Shown here in pieces: positions 1 through 8,647 of a stretch of 64,000 nt of DNA (positions are counted from its first letter, which is position 1; every line of letters starts with the position of its first letter). The notes under the pieces were generated by a model. The model ran no database searches. It was not told the DNA's origin and worked only from the letters and a program-made list of their open reading frames with translations. The position numbers and the translations under genes were made by a program. Source of the stretch: Actinopolymorpha rutila (lineage in GTDB: Bacteria > Actinomycetota > Actinomycetes > Propionibacteriales > Actinopolymorphaceae); the NCBI RefSeq assembly GCF_013407855.1, contig NZ_JACBZH010000001.1:5084001-5148000 (forward strand), in the 5' to 3' direction.

Positions 1-740
1 ACCAGGTCGACCCAGGCGGCGCCGACCATCGCGGCCGGCCAGTCGACGAAGTACACCCCGTCGCCGGTGAGGAGAACGTTGTCCGCGCGGATGTCCCCGT
101 GCAGGAGCGTCTCTCCCCGGGCGGCCGTCAGCCAGTGCGTCTCCCACGTCGCCAGGTCGGCGAGGCGCTCCGCGGCCCAGGGGTCGACCTCGGCCAGCCG
201 CGGATCGGGCCGGTCCAGCAGACCGCGCCAGCCGGAGAACTCCTCGTCCAGGACGTCGATCGGACGTACGTCCAGCCCGGGCGGTGCCGGGGTCATCGCG
301 GCACCGAGGTCGGTGAGTGCGGCGAGTACTCGGTCGCGCTCGGCCGGGACCCACGGCAGCGTGGGCGAGTCGCCGGTCAGCGCCTCGAACACCAGCACCA
401 CCCAGTCGCCGTCGTCGTGTGACCACAACAGCTTCGGGACGGGGGCGGACGCGGGGAGCTGAGCCGCGATCGCGGCCTCGCGCCGGTGTATGCCAGGTGA
501 CACCGGGTTCGGAGCCGAGCTGACCGCCTTGGCGAACACCTGCCGTCCGTCGGCGAGCCGGAGCACCGAGGCCAGTCCGGGCGAGAAGCCGCCCGCCCTG
601 CTGGCCGCCGCGACGACCGAACTCCCAAGCCGGCTTTCGATCTCGGCGCGAAGCCCGTGCGGAAGATCCGGCCACAGCAGGCGGTTGCCGCCTCGTCCGT
701 GCAACGTGTCGACGTGCGGCTCTTCCTGCTCGGCGGTCAT
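1..740 (-). CDS. Aminoglycoside phosphotransferase-family kinase (3' end outside window)
   Basis: The frame runs from an ATG at 738-740 off the left edge, leaving 246 visible residues. It carries the APH/choline-kinase catalytic loop LLHGDIRADNVLL (His at residue 214) followed by the metal-binding VYFVDWP. An ATP-dependent small-molecule kinase of the APH fold is therefore secure, but the substrate is unknown. The start is preceded by CATCAT six bases upstream and by a G-run that could serve as a weak ribosome site, so the mRNA may be leaderless. It lies 72 bases upstream of, and on the same strand as, the end of the GntR gene at 813, so read-through from the hydroxyproline operon is possible. 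Confidence 0.85.
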   Translation of the reverse strand, partial: MTAEQEEPHVDTLHGRGGNRLLWPDLPHGLRAEIESRLGSSVVAAASRAGGFSPGLASVLRLADGRQVFAKAVSSAPNPVSPGIHRREAAIAAQLPASAPVPKLLWSHDDGDWVVLVFEALTGDSPTLPWVPAERDRVLAALTDLGAAMTPAPPGLDVRPIDVLDEEFSGWRGLLDRPDPRLAEVDPWAAERLADLATWETHWLTAARGETLLHGDIRADNVLLTGDGVYFVDWPAAMVGAAWVDL

Positions 741-812
741 CCCCCGATGATGGCAGCGCCTCTCGCCGTGCGCGACCAGGTTTCGCTCCGCCCCGCTACT
801 TCGTACGCCCGG

Positions 813-1529
813 CTACTCCCTGCGGCCGGCCCAGGTGCCGCGGACATGGCCGAGATGCCGGTGCATCAACGCCCGTACGGCTTCGCCGTCGCCGGCTGCC
901 AACAGGTCGAGCAGCGCGAGGTGTTCCCGGGCAGACGCCACCAGCACACCGCGCTCGGCCAGATGGCCCAGCCCGAACAGGCGGGTACGTTCCCGGAGTT
1001 CGGCCACGGTGTCCACGAGGGTGGCGTTCCCGGCCAGTCGCAGCAGGTCGAGGTGGAACCGCCGGTCCGCCTCGACGTAGCCGATCAGGTCACTCGCCCG
1101 GGCGGCGTCCACGATCGTCTGGGCGAGCGGCCGAAGCTCCGCGTACGCCTCGGCCGGGACCTCGCCCGCGAGCCCGGTCACGGTCGGCACCTCGATCAGC
1201 CGGCGGAGCTCGGTGATGTCGTCCAGCTCGGCCTCGGACACCTCGGTGACCCGAAACCCCTTGTTTCGTACGACTTCCACCAGCCCGGTCCGGGCCAGGT
1301 CGAGCATCGCCTCCCGCACCGGCGTCGCGGATACCCCGAACCGCGCGGCCAGTGTGGGTGCGGAGTACACCACGCCCGGGCGCATCTGACCTGACACCAG
1401 CGCAGCCCGCAGGGCAGCGGACACCTCGTCCCGCAGGCTTCGAAATCCCCGCAGGGGCGGGAAATCCGGGGTGCTCTGGCCGGTTTCGTCCACGGCGTCC
1501 ACGGGGCTCACGGGGCTCACGGGGCTCAC
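813..1529 (-). CDS. GntR-family (FCD subfamily) transcriptional regulator
   Basis: A 238-residue protein with an N-terminal winged helix-turn-helix (about residues 35-93, including LAARFGVSATPVREAML) and a C-terminal FCD all-helical effector domain (about 100-230). FCD-type GntR proteins usually sense organic acids or amino-acid catabolites, so this is the likely local regulator of the hydroxyproline operon whose last gene it is. I start at the GTG at 1527-1529, which overlaps the epimerase stop (GTGA). Three nine-base repeats follow and supply further in-frame GTG codons, so the first residues read V-S-P three times. The exact start is therefore ambiguous by up to about nine residues. Confidence 0.88.
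   Translation of the reverse strand: MSPVSPVSPVDAVDETGQSTPDFPPLRGFRSLRDEVSAALRAALVSGQMRPGVVYSAPTLAARFGVSATPVREAMLDLARTGLVEVVRNKGFRVTEVSEAELDDITELRRLIEVPTVTGLAGEVPAEAYAELRPLAQTIVDAARASDLIGYVEADRRFHLDLLRLAGNATLVDTVAELRERTRLFGLGHLAERGVLVASAREHLALLDLLAAGDGEAVRALMHRHLGHVRGTWAGRRE
1501..1529 (-). repeat. Nine-base tandem repeat at the GntR start
   Basis: On the minus strand the unit gtgagcccc occurs three times in a row, beginning at the start codon of the GntR gene, and is followed by a related GTG codon. The array lies directly on the stop/start junction with the epimerase gene and gives several alternative GTG starts in the same frame. Confidence 0.85.
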
Positions 1530-2527
1530 AGGGAGAATCCGTGCGGGAACGGGTCCTCCGGGTCGAGGAAGTACTGCGCGGTGCCGGTGAGCCAGGCCCG
1601 CCCGGTCACCGTCGGCACCACGGCGGGGAGGCCACCGACGGTCGTCTCGGCCAGCAGCCGGCCGACGAACGTCGTACCGATGAAGGACTCGTTGACGAAG
1701 TCGCGGTCCAGTTCGAGCAGGCCACGGGCATGTAGCTGTGCCATCCGCGCACACGTCCCGGTGCCGCAGGGCGAACGGTCGAACCAGCCCGGGTGGATCG
1801 CCATCGCGTGCCGGGAACGGTGCGCGTCCGAGCCCGGTGCGGCGAGGTAGACGTGGTGGCACCCGGAGATCTCGGGGTTCTCCGGGTGGCGGGGCGGCGC
1901 GGCCTCGTTGATCGCCGCCATGATCGCCAGCCCGGCGTCAAGCAGCGCTTGCTTGTTCGAACGGTCGAAGGTGAGCCCGACGCGTTCGGTCTCCACGACG
2001 GCGTAGAAGTTGCCGCCGTACGCGAGGTCGTACGGCACCTCACCCAGCCCCGGTACCTTGACCGACAGGTCCAGCCCGGCGGCGAACGCGGGAACGTTCC
2101 GCAACGTCACCCCGCGGGCCACCCCGTCGGCCACCGCGACCTCGGCCACCACCAGCCCGGCCGGGGTGTCAAGGCGAACCTGCGTGACCGGCTCCACCAC
2201 CGGGACCATGCCGGTCTCCACCAGAACGGTGGCCACCCCGATGGTCCCGTGCCCGCACATGGGCAGGCAGCCGGACACCTCGATGAAGAGCACGCCGAAG
2301 TCGGCGTCCGGGCGCGTGGGCGGCTGCAGGATCGCCCCGCTCATCGCGCTGTGGCCGCGCGGCTCGTACATCAGCAACGTACGCAGATGGTCCAGGTGCT
2401 CGACGAAGTGCTGCCTGCGTTCGAACATCGTCGCGCCGGGAATCACGCCCACGCCGCCGGTGATCACGCGCGTCGGCATCCCCTCGGTGTGGGAGTCGAC
2501 GGCGTGGAAGACGTGCCGGGTCCTCAT
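1526..2527 (-). CDS. Proline racemase family protein, probable 4-hydroxyproline 2-epimerase
   Basis: The 333-residue protein has the two catalytic cysteines of the proline racemase fold: Cys91 in MCGHGTIG and Cys254 in SPCGTGT. Enzymes of this fold with a Cys/Cys pair interconvert trans-4-hydroxy-L-proline and cis-4-hydroxy-D-proline (or racemise proline), whereas a Cys-to-Thr change gives dehydratases. The neighbouring DapA-family and D-amino-acid-oxidase-like genes favour hydroxyproline epimerase. The ATG at 2525-2527 overlaps the stop of the DapA-family gene by four bases (ATGA), so translation is coupled. Proline racemase activity cannot be excluded from sequence alone. Confidence 0.9.
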   Translation of the reverse strand: MRTRHVFHAVDSHTEGMPTRVITGGVGVIPGATMFERRQHFVEHLDHLRTLLMYEPRGHSAMSGAILQPPTRPDADFGVLFIEVSGCLPMCGHGTIGVATVLVETGMVPVVEPVTQVRLDTPAGLVVAEVAVADGVARGVTLRNVPAFAAGLDLSVKVPGLGEVPYDLAYGGNFYAVVETERVGLTFDRSNKQALLDAGLAIMAAINEAAPPRHPENPEISGCHHVYLAAPGSDAHRSRHAMAIHPGWFDRSPCGTGTCARMAQLHARGLLELDRDFVNESFIGTTFVGRLLAETTVGGLPAVVPTVTGRAWLTGTAQYFLDPEDPFPHGFSL

Positions 2528-3459
2528 CGGCCGGCCCGGCCGGACGGCGCCACCTCGAAGGCCGCGACCACCTGCTCGGTCGCCGCCCGTACGACCGCCT
2601 CGTGCTCGGCCGTCAGCGCCAGCCGCGGGTGCCGGCACGGGCCGCCGCGACGGCCCACGATGTCCATGGACAGCTTGATCGCCTGCACGAACTCCGTCCT
2701 GGAATCCCAGCGCAGCAAGGGATGCAGCGTGCGGTACAGCGGCAGAGCGGTGGCCAGGTCGCCGGCCCGTGCGGCGTCGTACATCCGCACACACTCGGCA
2801 GGGAAGGCGTTCGGGAATCCCGCGATCCAGCCGACCGCGCCGGCGACGGCGAGTTCGAGCGCCACGTCGTCGGCGCCGATGATCAGGTCCAGGCCGGGTG
2901 CGAGCTCGGCGATCCGGTAGGCCCGGCGCACGTCGCCGCTGAACTCCTTCACCGCGACGATGTGGCCCTCACCGTGCAGCCGGGCAAGGAGTTCCGGGGT
3001 GAGGTCGACCCTGGTGTCGTACGGATTGTTGTACGCCACGACCGGCAGCCCCACCTTGGCCACCTCGGCGAAGTGCGCCAGCACGATCCGGTCGTCCGCG
3101 CGGTAGGCGTTCGGCGGCAGGCACAGCACGGCCGGGGCTCCGGCCTCCGCGGCGTCCTCGGCCCAGCGCCGGGCGGCCTGCGCACTGTAGGCGGACACCC
3201 CGGGTACCACCGCCGCCTCGGGCACCGCCTTGAGCGCGGTACGAAGGACCGCCGAACGCTCCTCGTCGGTGAGCGAGGCGTACTCCCCCAGCGAACCGTT
3301 CGGGATCACCCCGGCGCAGCCGTTGTCGACCAGCCAGCGCACGTGCTCGGCGTACCGGTCGTGGTCCACGGTCAGGTCGTCGTGGTACGGCAGCGCGGTC
3401 GCCACCAGGACGCCGTGCCAGGGCCTGGTCGGCGGGGTGGGCTGGATCGTGCTCGTCAT
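2524..3459 (-). CDS. DapA/DHDPS-family protein, probable pyrroline-4-hydroxy-2-carboxylate deaminase
   Basis: 311 residues with the class I aldolase-like TIM barrel of the dihydrodipicolinate synthase family. The Schiff-base lysine is Lys171 in VAVKEFSGD, and the assisting Tyr143 is in VVAYNNPY. The family also makes lysine precursors and cleaves sialic acid, but in a cluster with a hydroxyproline epimerase and dehydrogenase it typically deaminates 1-pyrroline-4-hydroxy-2-carboxylate to 2-oxoglutarate semialdehyde. Start and stop overlap both neighbours by four bases. The aldehyde dehydrogenase needed to finish the route to 2-oxoglutarate is not in this window. Confidence 0.87.
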   Translation of the reverse strand: MTSTIQPTPPTRPWHGVLVATALPYHDDLTVDHDRYAEHVRWLVDNGCAGVIPNGSLGEYASLTDEERSAVLRTALKAVPEAAVVPGVSAYSAQAARRWAEDAAEAGAPAVLCLPPNAYRADDRIVLAHFAEVAKVGLPVVAYNNPYDTRVDLTPELLARLHGEGHIVAVKEFSGDVRRAYRIAELAPGLDLIIGADDVALELAVAGAVGWIAGFPNAFPAECVRMYDAARAGDLATALPLYRTLHPLLRWDSRTEFVQAIKLSMDIVGRRGGPCRHPRLALTAEHEAVVRAATEQVVAAFEVAPSGRAGR

Positions 3460-5330
3460 CGGATTGTTCCTCCGGGGGATCCGTCGGTGGTTGCCGAGTC
3501 GTCGGTGGGCATGGCGGCAGTGGGCATGGCGGCAGTGGGCGCGGAGTCGGTGAGGGAGGCGAGTACGCCGAGCGGCACCGGCTGGGCGATCGGCCTGCGG
3601 GCCAGCGCTGCCGCGTCGGTGACGTCCGGCGGCGAACCCGTCAGCCGGCCGACCAACGCCGCGGTGGCCACCGCGCACGTACGCCCCTGGCACCAGCCCA
3701 TCCCGGCCCGGGTGAGCAGCTTCGCCGAGCGGGGGTCGCCGGCCCCGAGGTCGCGGATCGCCGCCCGGACCGCCCCGACCGGCACGTCCTCGCACCGGCA
3801 CAGCACCGTCTCGTCGGGCACGTCGTCCAGCCAGTCGGCGGGCAACGGATGTACGGCGTCGAGCACGTCGGCGAAGGCGCGCAACCTGGCCTTGCGCCGC
3901 CGCAACCGGTCCTTGCGCGTCTCCTCCACCGGCCCGCCGGCCGCGGTCGCCACCGCGAGACCGGCGAGCTCGCCCTCCACCAGGGCCAGGGCCGCGCCGC
4001 CGACACCGGTCGTCTCACCGGCGGAGTACAGCCCCGCGCAGGTCGTTCGCTGGTCGGCGTCCGCCACCACCGCCGGCGTGCCGTTCGTGTCCGTTCGTAC
4101 GTCGCAACCGGCCTCGACCAGCAGGTCGAGCTGCGGGGTGAAGCCGTACCCGACCGCGAGCGTGTCGCAGGCGACATGCCGTTCGCTGCCCGGGAGCGGG
4201 CGACGCCGCGCGTCCAGCCGGGCGACCGTGACACCGGTGAGCCGTTCGTCCCCGTGCGCGGCGACGACCGCACGGCCGGTGCGGTACGGAACCCGGTGCA
4301 AGGCAAGCTTGCGGGCGTACCCGGCGGCTTCGGCGAACCGGCCCGGCTGCCCCGCCAGCGTCCGCGCGTGCCGCAGGTAGTTCCGCGGCCTGCTCGCCTC
4401 GTACACGCCCGCGACTCGTACACCCGCCTCCGCCAGCCCGGTGGCCACCGGCAACAGGAACGGTCCGCTGCCCGCAACCACCACCCGACCGCCCGGGCCG
4501 CCGGGCGCGACACCACTTCCCTTGAGCAACGCCTGGGCGCCACCTGCCGCGACGACGCCGGGTAGATCCCAACCAGGGAAGGGAAGCTGACGGTCGTACG
4601 CGCCGGTCGCCACCACCACGGCGGGTGCGACCACCTGGAAGGCTGCGGATTCGGGACCCTCCGCCAGCGCGTGCACCGTCCACACCGGGTCGGCTGGTTG
4701 CGCCGCCGCGGGTGCGGGAACCGGTGGCGGCGTGCGTTCCAGCGTCCACACCTGGTAGCGGGGCCGGTAGTCGATCCGGCCGGCGACCACGTGCCGGTCC
4801 AGGTCGGCCCGCAGCGTCCGGAAGTGGGGGCTCGCGGCCTCGGCCGACTCGGCTCGGACGGAGTGCCGGTAGTACTGCCCGCCCGGCCGCTCCCCGGCGT
4901 CCAGCAGGACGACCGACAGTCCGTGCTCGGCCATCGCGTTCGCGGCGGTGAGGCCGGCCGGTCCCGCGCCGACGACCACGGCGTCGCACCTGGTGGGCGG
5001 CACCGGGCTGGACATGTGGCTCGCCTCGTGCGGCACCTCGAGCACCTCAGGACTTACCGGCCCGGTGGTCACCACGTCACCGCCGCGGGCGGGTTCCAGG
5101 CAGGCGCGCACCCGGCGGCCGTTCGTGGTGACCAGGCAGTCGAAGCAGACCCCGATGCCGCAGAAGATCCCGCGCGGGCGGCCGGCGCGGGTCGTACGCC
5201 ACGAGGTCCGGTGCGCCGCGAGCAGCGCCGCCGCGATGGTCTGCCCGTGAGCGAACGCCACCGGCTGCCCGTCGACGACCAGGTGCTCGGCGGGCCCGTC
5301 GGATGCCGGAGCACCGGCTTCGGTGGTCAT
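3456..5330 (-). CDS. Fused 2Fe-2S / FAD oxidoreductase, probable D-hydroxyproline dehydrogenase gamma-alpha fusion
   Basis: 624 residues. Residues about 16-95 form a small 2Fe-2S ferredoxin domain with Cys57, Cys62, Cys65 and Cys77. Residues about 115-480 form a pyridine-nucleotide-disulfide-type FAD domain beginning DAVVVGAGPAGLTAA. About 500-560 is a BFD-like 2Fe-2S module (LCRCEDV...WCQGRTC). In hydrogen cyanide synthase and D-hydroxyproline dehydrogenase complexes the first part (HcnA type) and the second (HcnB type) are usually separate proteins, so this is a natural fusion. It probably passes electrons from the DAO-type subunit encoded just upstream. GGAGG seven bases before the ATG is a good ribosome site. 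A 15-base duplication near the 3' end repeats PTAAM. Confidence 0.88.
   Translation of the reverse strand: MTTEAGAPASDGPAEHLVVDGQPVAFAHGQTIAAALLAAHRTSWRTTRAGRPRGIFCGIGVCFDCLVTTNGRRVRACLEPARGGDVVTTGPVSPEVLEVPHEASHMSSPVPPTRCDAVVVGAGPAGLTAANAMAEHGLSVVLLDAGERPGGQYYRHSVRAESAEAASPHFRTLRADLDRHVVAGRIDYRPRYQVWTLERTPPPVPAPAAAQPADPVWTVHALAEGPESAAFQVVAPAVVVATGAYDRQLPFPGWDLPGVVAAGGAQALLKGSGVAPGGPGGRVVVAGSGPFLLPVATGLAEAGVRVAGVYEASRPRNYLRHARTLAGQPGRFAEAAGYARKLALHRVPYRTGRAVVAAHGDERLTGVTVARLDARRRPLPGSERHVACDTLAVGYGFTPQLDLLVEAGCDVRTDTNGTPAVVADADQRTTCAGLYSAGETTGVGGAALALVEGELAGLAVATAAGGPVEETRKDRLRRRKARLRAFADVLDAVHPLPADWLDDVPDETVLCRCEDVPVGAVRAAIRDLGAGDPRSAKLLTRAGMGWCQGRTCAVATAALVGRLTGSPPDVTDAAALARRPIAQPVPLGVLASLTDSAPTAAMPTAAMPTDDSATTDGSPGGTIR
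3507..3536 (-). repeat. Two tandem 15-base repeats in the fusion gene
   Basis: The plus-strand unit gggcatggcggcagt occurs twice without interruption and encodes a repeated P-T-A-A-M near the C-terminus of the fused dehydrogenase. It is in frame and outside the recognised domains. Confidence 0.85.
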
Positions 5331-6535
5331 GTGCTTACCTCCCCCTGCTGTTCTGCGTACGTCGGCGAGGCGTCGAACCGGTCCGCGCGGAACGCCCGGA
5401 GATCCACCGCGGGCTCGGTCCCGGTGAGCACCGAAGCGACCAGCGACCCCGTGATCGGCGCCAGGCCCACGCCCGCACCCTCGTGCCCACAGGCGTGGAA
5501 AAGCCCTGCCACGCGCGGATCCGGGCCGATGACCGGCAGGTGGTCGGGCAGGTAGGGCCGGAACCCGCGGTACGCCCGGATGGTGGAAACCCCTTCCAGG
5601 AAAGGGAAAAGTCTTACTGCCTGGGCGGCGAGCCGGGCCAGCACCGGCACCGACAGGGTACGGTCGAAGCCGACGCGCTCGCGGCTGGCTCCGATCAGGA
5701 TGGTGCCGCCGCGCGTTCCTTCCACGACCGTGGACGTCTCCAGTCCTGGCGAACTGCTGGCGACATTGGCCACGTAGTCGGCGTCGTAGACCTTGTGGCG
5801 TACGAGCGGCGGCAGTGGCTCGGTGACCAGGATGAACCCACGGCGCGGCTGGATCGGAAGCATGACACCGGCGAGGGCGGCCACCTCACCGCTCCACGTG
5901 CCGGCGGCGTTGACGACCGCACCTGCGGCCAGCCGCCCGGCCGAGGTGACGACGCCGGTGATCCGGCCGTCCGCACCCTCGCCCGCACCCCGATCGATGC
6001 CGACGACCCGGACTCCGGTGTGCACCTGGGCGCCGCGTTCACGCGCCCGGCGCAGCAGGCAGGCGGCCGCCAGCATCGGCTGCACCTGGGCGTCCTGCGG
6101 GTAGTGCACGCCGCCCGCGAGGCCGGGTGCGAGGTTGGGTTCGAGCTCGGCCAGGCCCGCACCGTCGGCCGGCTCGGCGACGACGCCTGACGCGCGTTGG
6201 ACATCGGCCAGTTTCGTCAACGCCGCAAGGCCTTCCGGCGTCTCGGCCACCACGACCCCGCCCTTGGGTTCGTACTCGACGTCGGCCGGTGCGAGGTCCT
6301 CGGCGAGCTCACCCCACACCTTCAACGACGCCAGCGCGAGGTCGAGTTCGGGACCCGGCTCCTTGTCCGAGACCAGCAGGTTGCCTTCTCCCGACCCGGT
6401 GGTGCCGCCCGCGATCGTGCCGGCCTCGACCACCGCCACCCGCAGCCCTGCCCGCGCGGCGTAGTAGGCACAGGCAGCGCCCACCACGCCGGCGCCGACG
6501 ATCACCACGTCGGCGGGCCGTCCAAGATCAGCCAC
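5327..6535 (-). CDS. DAO-type FAD-dependent oxidoreductase, probable D-hydroxyproline dehydrogenase beta subunit
   Basis: 402 residues with an N-terminal dinucleotide-binding motif (VVIVGAGVVGAACAYYAA, residues 10-27) and the D-amino-acid oxidase fold of the HcnC/glycine oxidase group, ending with a typical HACGHEGAGVGLAP segment. It should oxidise cis-4-hydroxy-D-proline to the pyrroline and hand electrons to the fused subunit downstream. It is the first gene of the operon. The start is a GTG at 6533-6535 with no clear ribosome site. CATGGT lies six bases upstream, so the mRNA may be leaderless. The stop overlaps the next ATG. Sarcosine or another N-heterocyclic D-amino acid is an alternative substrate. 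Confidence 0.87.
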   Translation of the reverse strand: MADLGRPADVVIVGAGVVGAACAYYAARAGLRVAVVEAGTIAGGTTGSGEGNLLVSDKEPGPELDLALASLKVWGELAEDLAPADVEYEPKGGVVVAETPEGLAALTKLADVQRASGVVAEPADGAGLAELEPNLAPGLAGGVHYPQDAQVQPMLAAACLLRRARERGAQVHTGVRVVGIDRGAGEGADGRITGVVTSAGRLAAGAVVNAAGTWSGEVAALAGVMLPIQPRRGFILVTEPLPPLVRHKVYDADYVANVASSSPGLETSTVVEGTRGGTILIGASRERVGFDRTLSVPVLARLAAQAVRLFPFLEGVSTIRAYRGFRPYLPDHLPVIGPDPRVAGLFHACGHEGAGVGLAPITGSLVASVLTGTEPAVDLRAFRADRFDASPTYAEQQGEVST

Positions 6536-6629
6536 CGCAGTACCATGTCACATCACAGTGGCGGCACACCCGGCCGGACGGCCGAGCTGACAGGATCCGG
6601 CCGCGAACCCCACCGCTCAGCCGGGCCGG

Positions 6630-8501
6630 TCAGCGGGTCGCCTGCACGGTCACCCGGTCGATGTCCGGCCCGTAGTCACCGACATGGCTGAACGTCAGCG
6701 TGTTCGAACCAGCCTTCAGGTTCAGCCGCAGCGTCTCGCTCTGCGGCCGGTCCCAGCGGTCGTCGTCCGCGCCGCCGAGCACGACCCGCCGCACCTCGCC
6801 GCCGTTCACCGCGATCCCGATCGGCCGCCCCGCCGAGCCGTCGACGTAGGACACGGTGACGTCGTAGCTGCCGGCACGCGGGGCCTCCACGCCGGTGATG
6901 GTGAGGCTCGCGCCGTCGTTGAGGTTGCCGACCTTGAGGCCGCCCGCGCATCCGTCGCACTCGTTGATGCTCGCGCCGCCCGTACGGACGTTCCCGGCAG
7001 CTTCGGCCTCGAACGACTCCGCCGGCCGGACCGGGGTGACGCGCAGCAGCCGGGAGCCGTGGCCGGGGAGCATCGCCGCGTACCCATCGGCCTGCCGGCC
7101 CAGTTCGCGCCCAGCCCACACGTCCCGGACGGCGGCCGGGCCCGCGAAGCCCACGTCGGTCCACCGCGCGCCGACGACGGCGGGCTTGCGGTCCAGGTTG
7201 AACAACGCGACGGTGTAGCTGCCGTCGGTGTTCTGCACCCGCCACACCTGCTGCAACGCGTCCGGGACCACCGGGCTGGCCGGTCGGCCCTGCGTGTTGA
7301 TCGCCAGCACCTCGCGGTTCGTCAACAGCCGCTTGCCCAGCCCGTCGAGCCGGGTGAGGTCGTCGCCGGTGTAGAGCGGAGCGGCCGAGATCGCCCACAA
7401 GGTCATGTACGAATAGCGTTCGGCGTCGGTGAGCCCGTCCATCTCGCCGTTGCCGACGTCGAGGGAGTCCAGGTTGTTCGAGCCCTCGGGGCCGGCGTGC
7501 TGCACCCAGGGGGGCACGTCGTGAAAGCGGTTGTCGACGGAGTTGGCCCAGGTGACGAGGGTGTCGCAGTAGCACTCCACGTCGGTGTCGATCCGCCATC
7601 CGTCGGCGTACTTCTGCCAGTCGGCGATCGCTGCGCGGTCCAGCGACCAGGACAGCTCGAGCCTGATCTCGCGTCCGGTCCTGCCGATCGCCTCGTGCCA
7701 GGCCCTGATGTCGGGCCGGTTGTCGTAGTTGGGGCCGGACTTGAACGACCCCGGTCCCACACCGTCGATCTTCAGCAGGTCGTAGCCCCAGTCCGCGATC
7801 ATCGCCGCCTGGGAGTCGACGTACGCCTGGGCACAGGGCTTGGAGAAGTCGATCTTGTACGCGCTGTCCCACCCGTTGGTGGTGCGCAGGTCCGGGTAGA
7901 CGATGTCGTGCGTGCCACAGCCGGGCGCGCCCGCGATCGGCAGGTCGCCGCGGTCGTACGCGGCCTTGTCCAGGCCCACCGCGAGATAGATGCCGGCCCT
8001 CAGTCCGAGCCGGTGGATCTGTTCGGCGACGTACTTCATGCCGTGCGGGAACCGCTCCGCGTTCGCCTTCTGCCGGCCGTGCTCGTCGACGTCAGCCTGC
8101 CAGTCCCAGCTCGCGGTCCAGCCCGAGTCGATGTTGACGTACTCGTAGCCGTAGGGCTTGAGGTATCTCGCCATCGCCCGCGCCTGGGTGAGCACGTTCT
8201 CCTCGTGCAGCCAGCTCGCGCCACCGCGCGGGTTGAGACCGGGATATTTGGTGGACTGCAGACTCCAACTGCTCCAGCCGCGGTACGGCGGATCGCCGGC
8301 CTCCTGGGTGGACCGCGTGGTCGGCGGAGTCACCACCTCCTTGCTCACCGCCCGGGCGTGACCCGCCGGCTTCGAACCCGGATCCGCCGGTGCGGCCGGA
8401 GCCCTCGCACCGGACGGGGCGCCGAACACACCGGCCACCAGCAGGGCCAGCGCACCGACGCCAACTCGAACACCCGTCTGCAGGAGCCGGCCGTTGCGCA
8501 T
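6630..8501 (-). CDS. Secreted GH27 family glycoside hydrolase with C-terminal CBM35-like domain
   Basis: 623 residues. An N-terminal signal peptide (Arg residues, then a hydrophobic run around residues 13-28) is followed by a GH27 barrel (about 70-400) with the nucleophile Asp246 in LLKIDGVG and a probable acid/base Asp in WRIDTDVEC (305 or 307). An antiparallel beta domain follows (about 410-490), then a carbohydrate-binding module of the CBM35/CBM6 type (about 495-623, starting SFEAEAA). The family includes alpha-galactosidases and beta-L-arabinopyranosidases acting outside the cell on plant polysaccharide side chains. GGAGG lies six bases before the ATG. The gene diverges from the kinase-like gene at 8648. 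Confidence 0.9.
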   Translation of the reverse strand: MRNGRLLQTGVRVGVGALALLVAGVFGAPSGARAPAAPADPGSKPAGHARAVSKEVVTPPTTRSTQEAGDPPYRGWSSWSLQSTKYPGLNPRGGASWLHEENVLTQARAMARYLKPYGYEYVNIDSGWTASWDWQADVDEHGRQKANAERFPHGMKYVAEQIHRLGLRAGIYLAVGLDKAAYDRGDLPIAGAPGCGTHDIVYPDLRTTNGWDSAYKIDFSKPCAQAYVDSQAAMIADWGYDLLKIDGVGPGSFKSGPNYDNRPDIRAWHEAIGRTGREIRLELSWSLDRAAIADWQKYADGWRIDTDVECYCDTLVTWANSVDNRFHDVPPWVQHAGPEGSNNLDSLDVGNGEMDGLTDAERYSYMTLWAISAAPLYTGDDLTRLDGLGKRLLTNREVLAINTQGRPASPVVPDALQQVWRVQNTDGSYTVALFNLDRKPAVVGARWTDVGFAGPAAVRDVWAGRELGRQADGYAAMLPGHGSRLLRVTPVRPAESFEAEAAGNVRTGGASINECDGCAGGLKVGNLNDGASLTITGVEAPRAGSYDVTVSYVDGSAGRPIGIAVNGGEVRRVVLGGADDDRWDRPQSETLRLNLKAGSNTLTFSHVGDYGPDIDRVTVQATR

Positions 8502-8647
8502 GGGACCTCCATCGAGTTCCGGGACCGGGCACTGCCCCGTATCGTGGTCGCGCAGCCGCCCGAGTCAACGCCCTCGAGGTGGCCGGATTTGCCCAGCGCT
8601 TCGCCGACGCTGCGTCCGGCCGGTCGATCGTGGGAGGATCCCCGACC

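Noticed and set aside
2602..4380. Long open frame on the plus strand opposite the hydroxyproline genes
   Set aside because: It is antisense to three recognisable enzymes, has no family features and is Arg/Pro/Gly-biased as expected for the shadow of GC-rich codons.
6536..6580. GntR operator upstream of the hydroxyproline operon
   Set aside because: TGTGAT/GTGACA near 6546-6557 is only weakly symmetric (four of six positions), so I do not call it.
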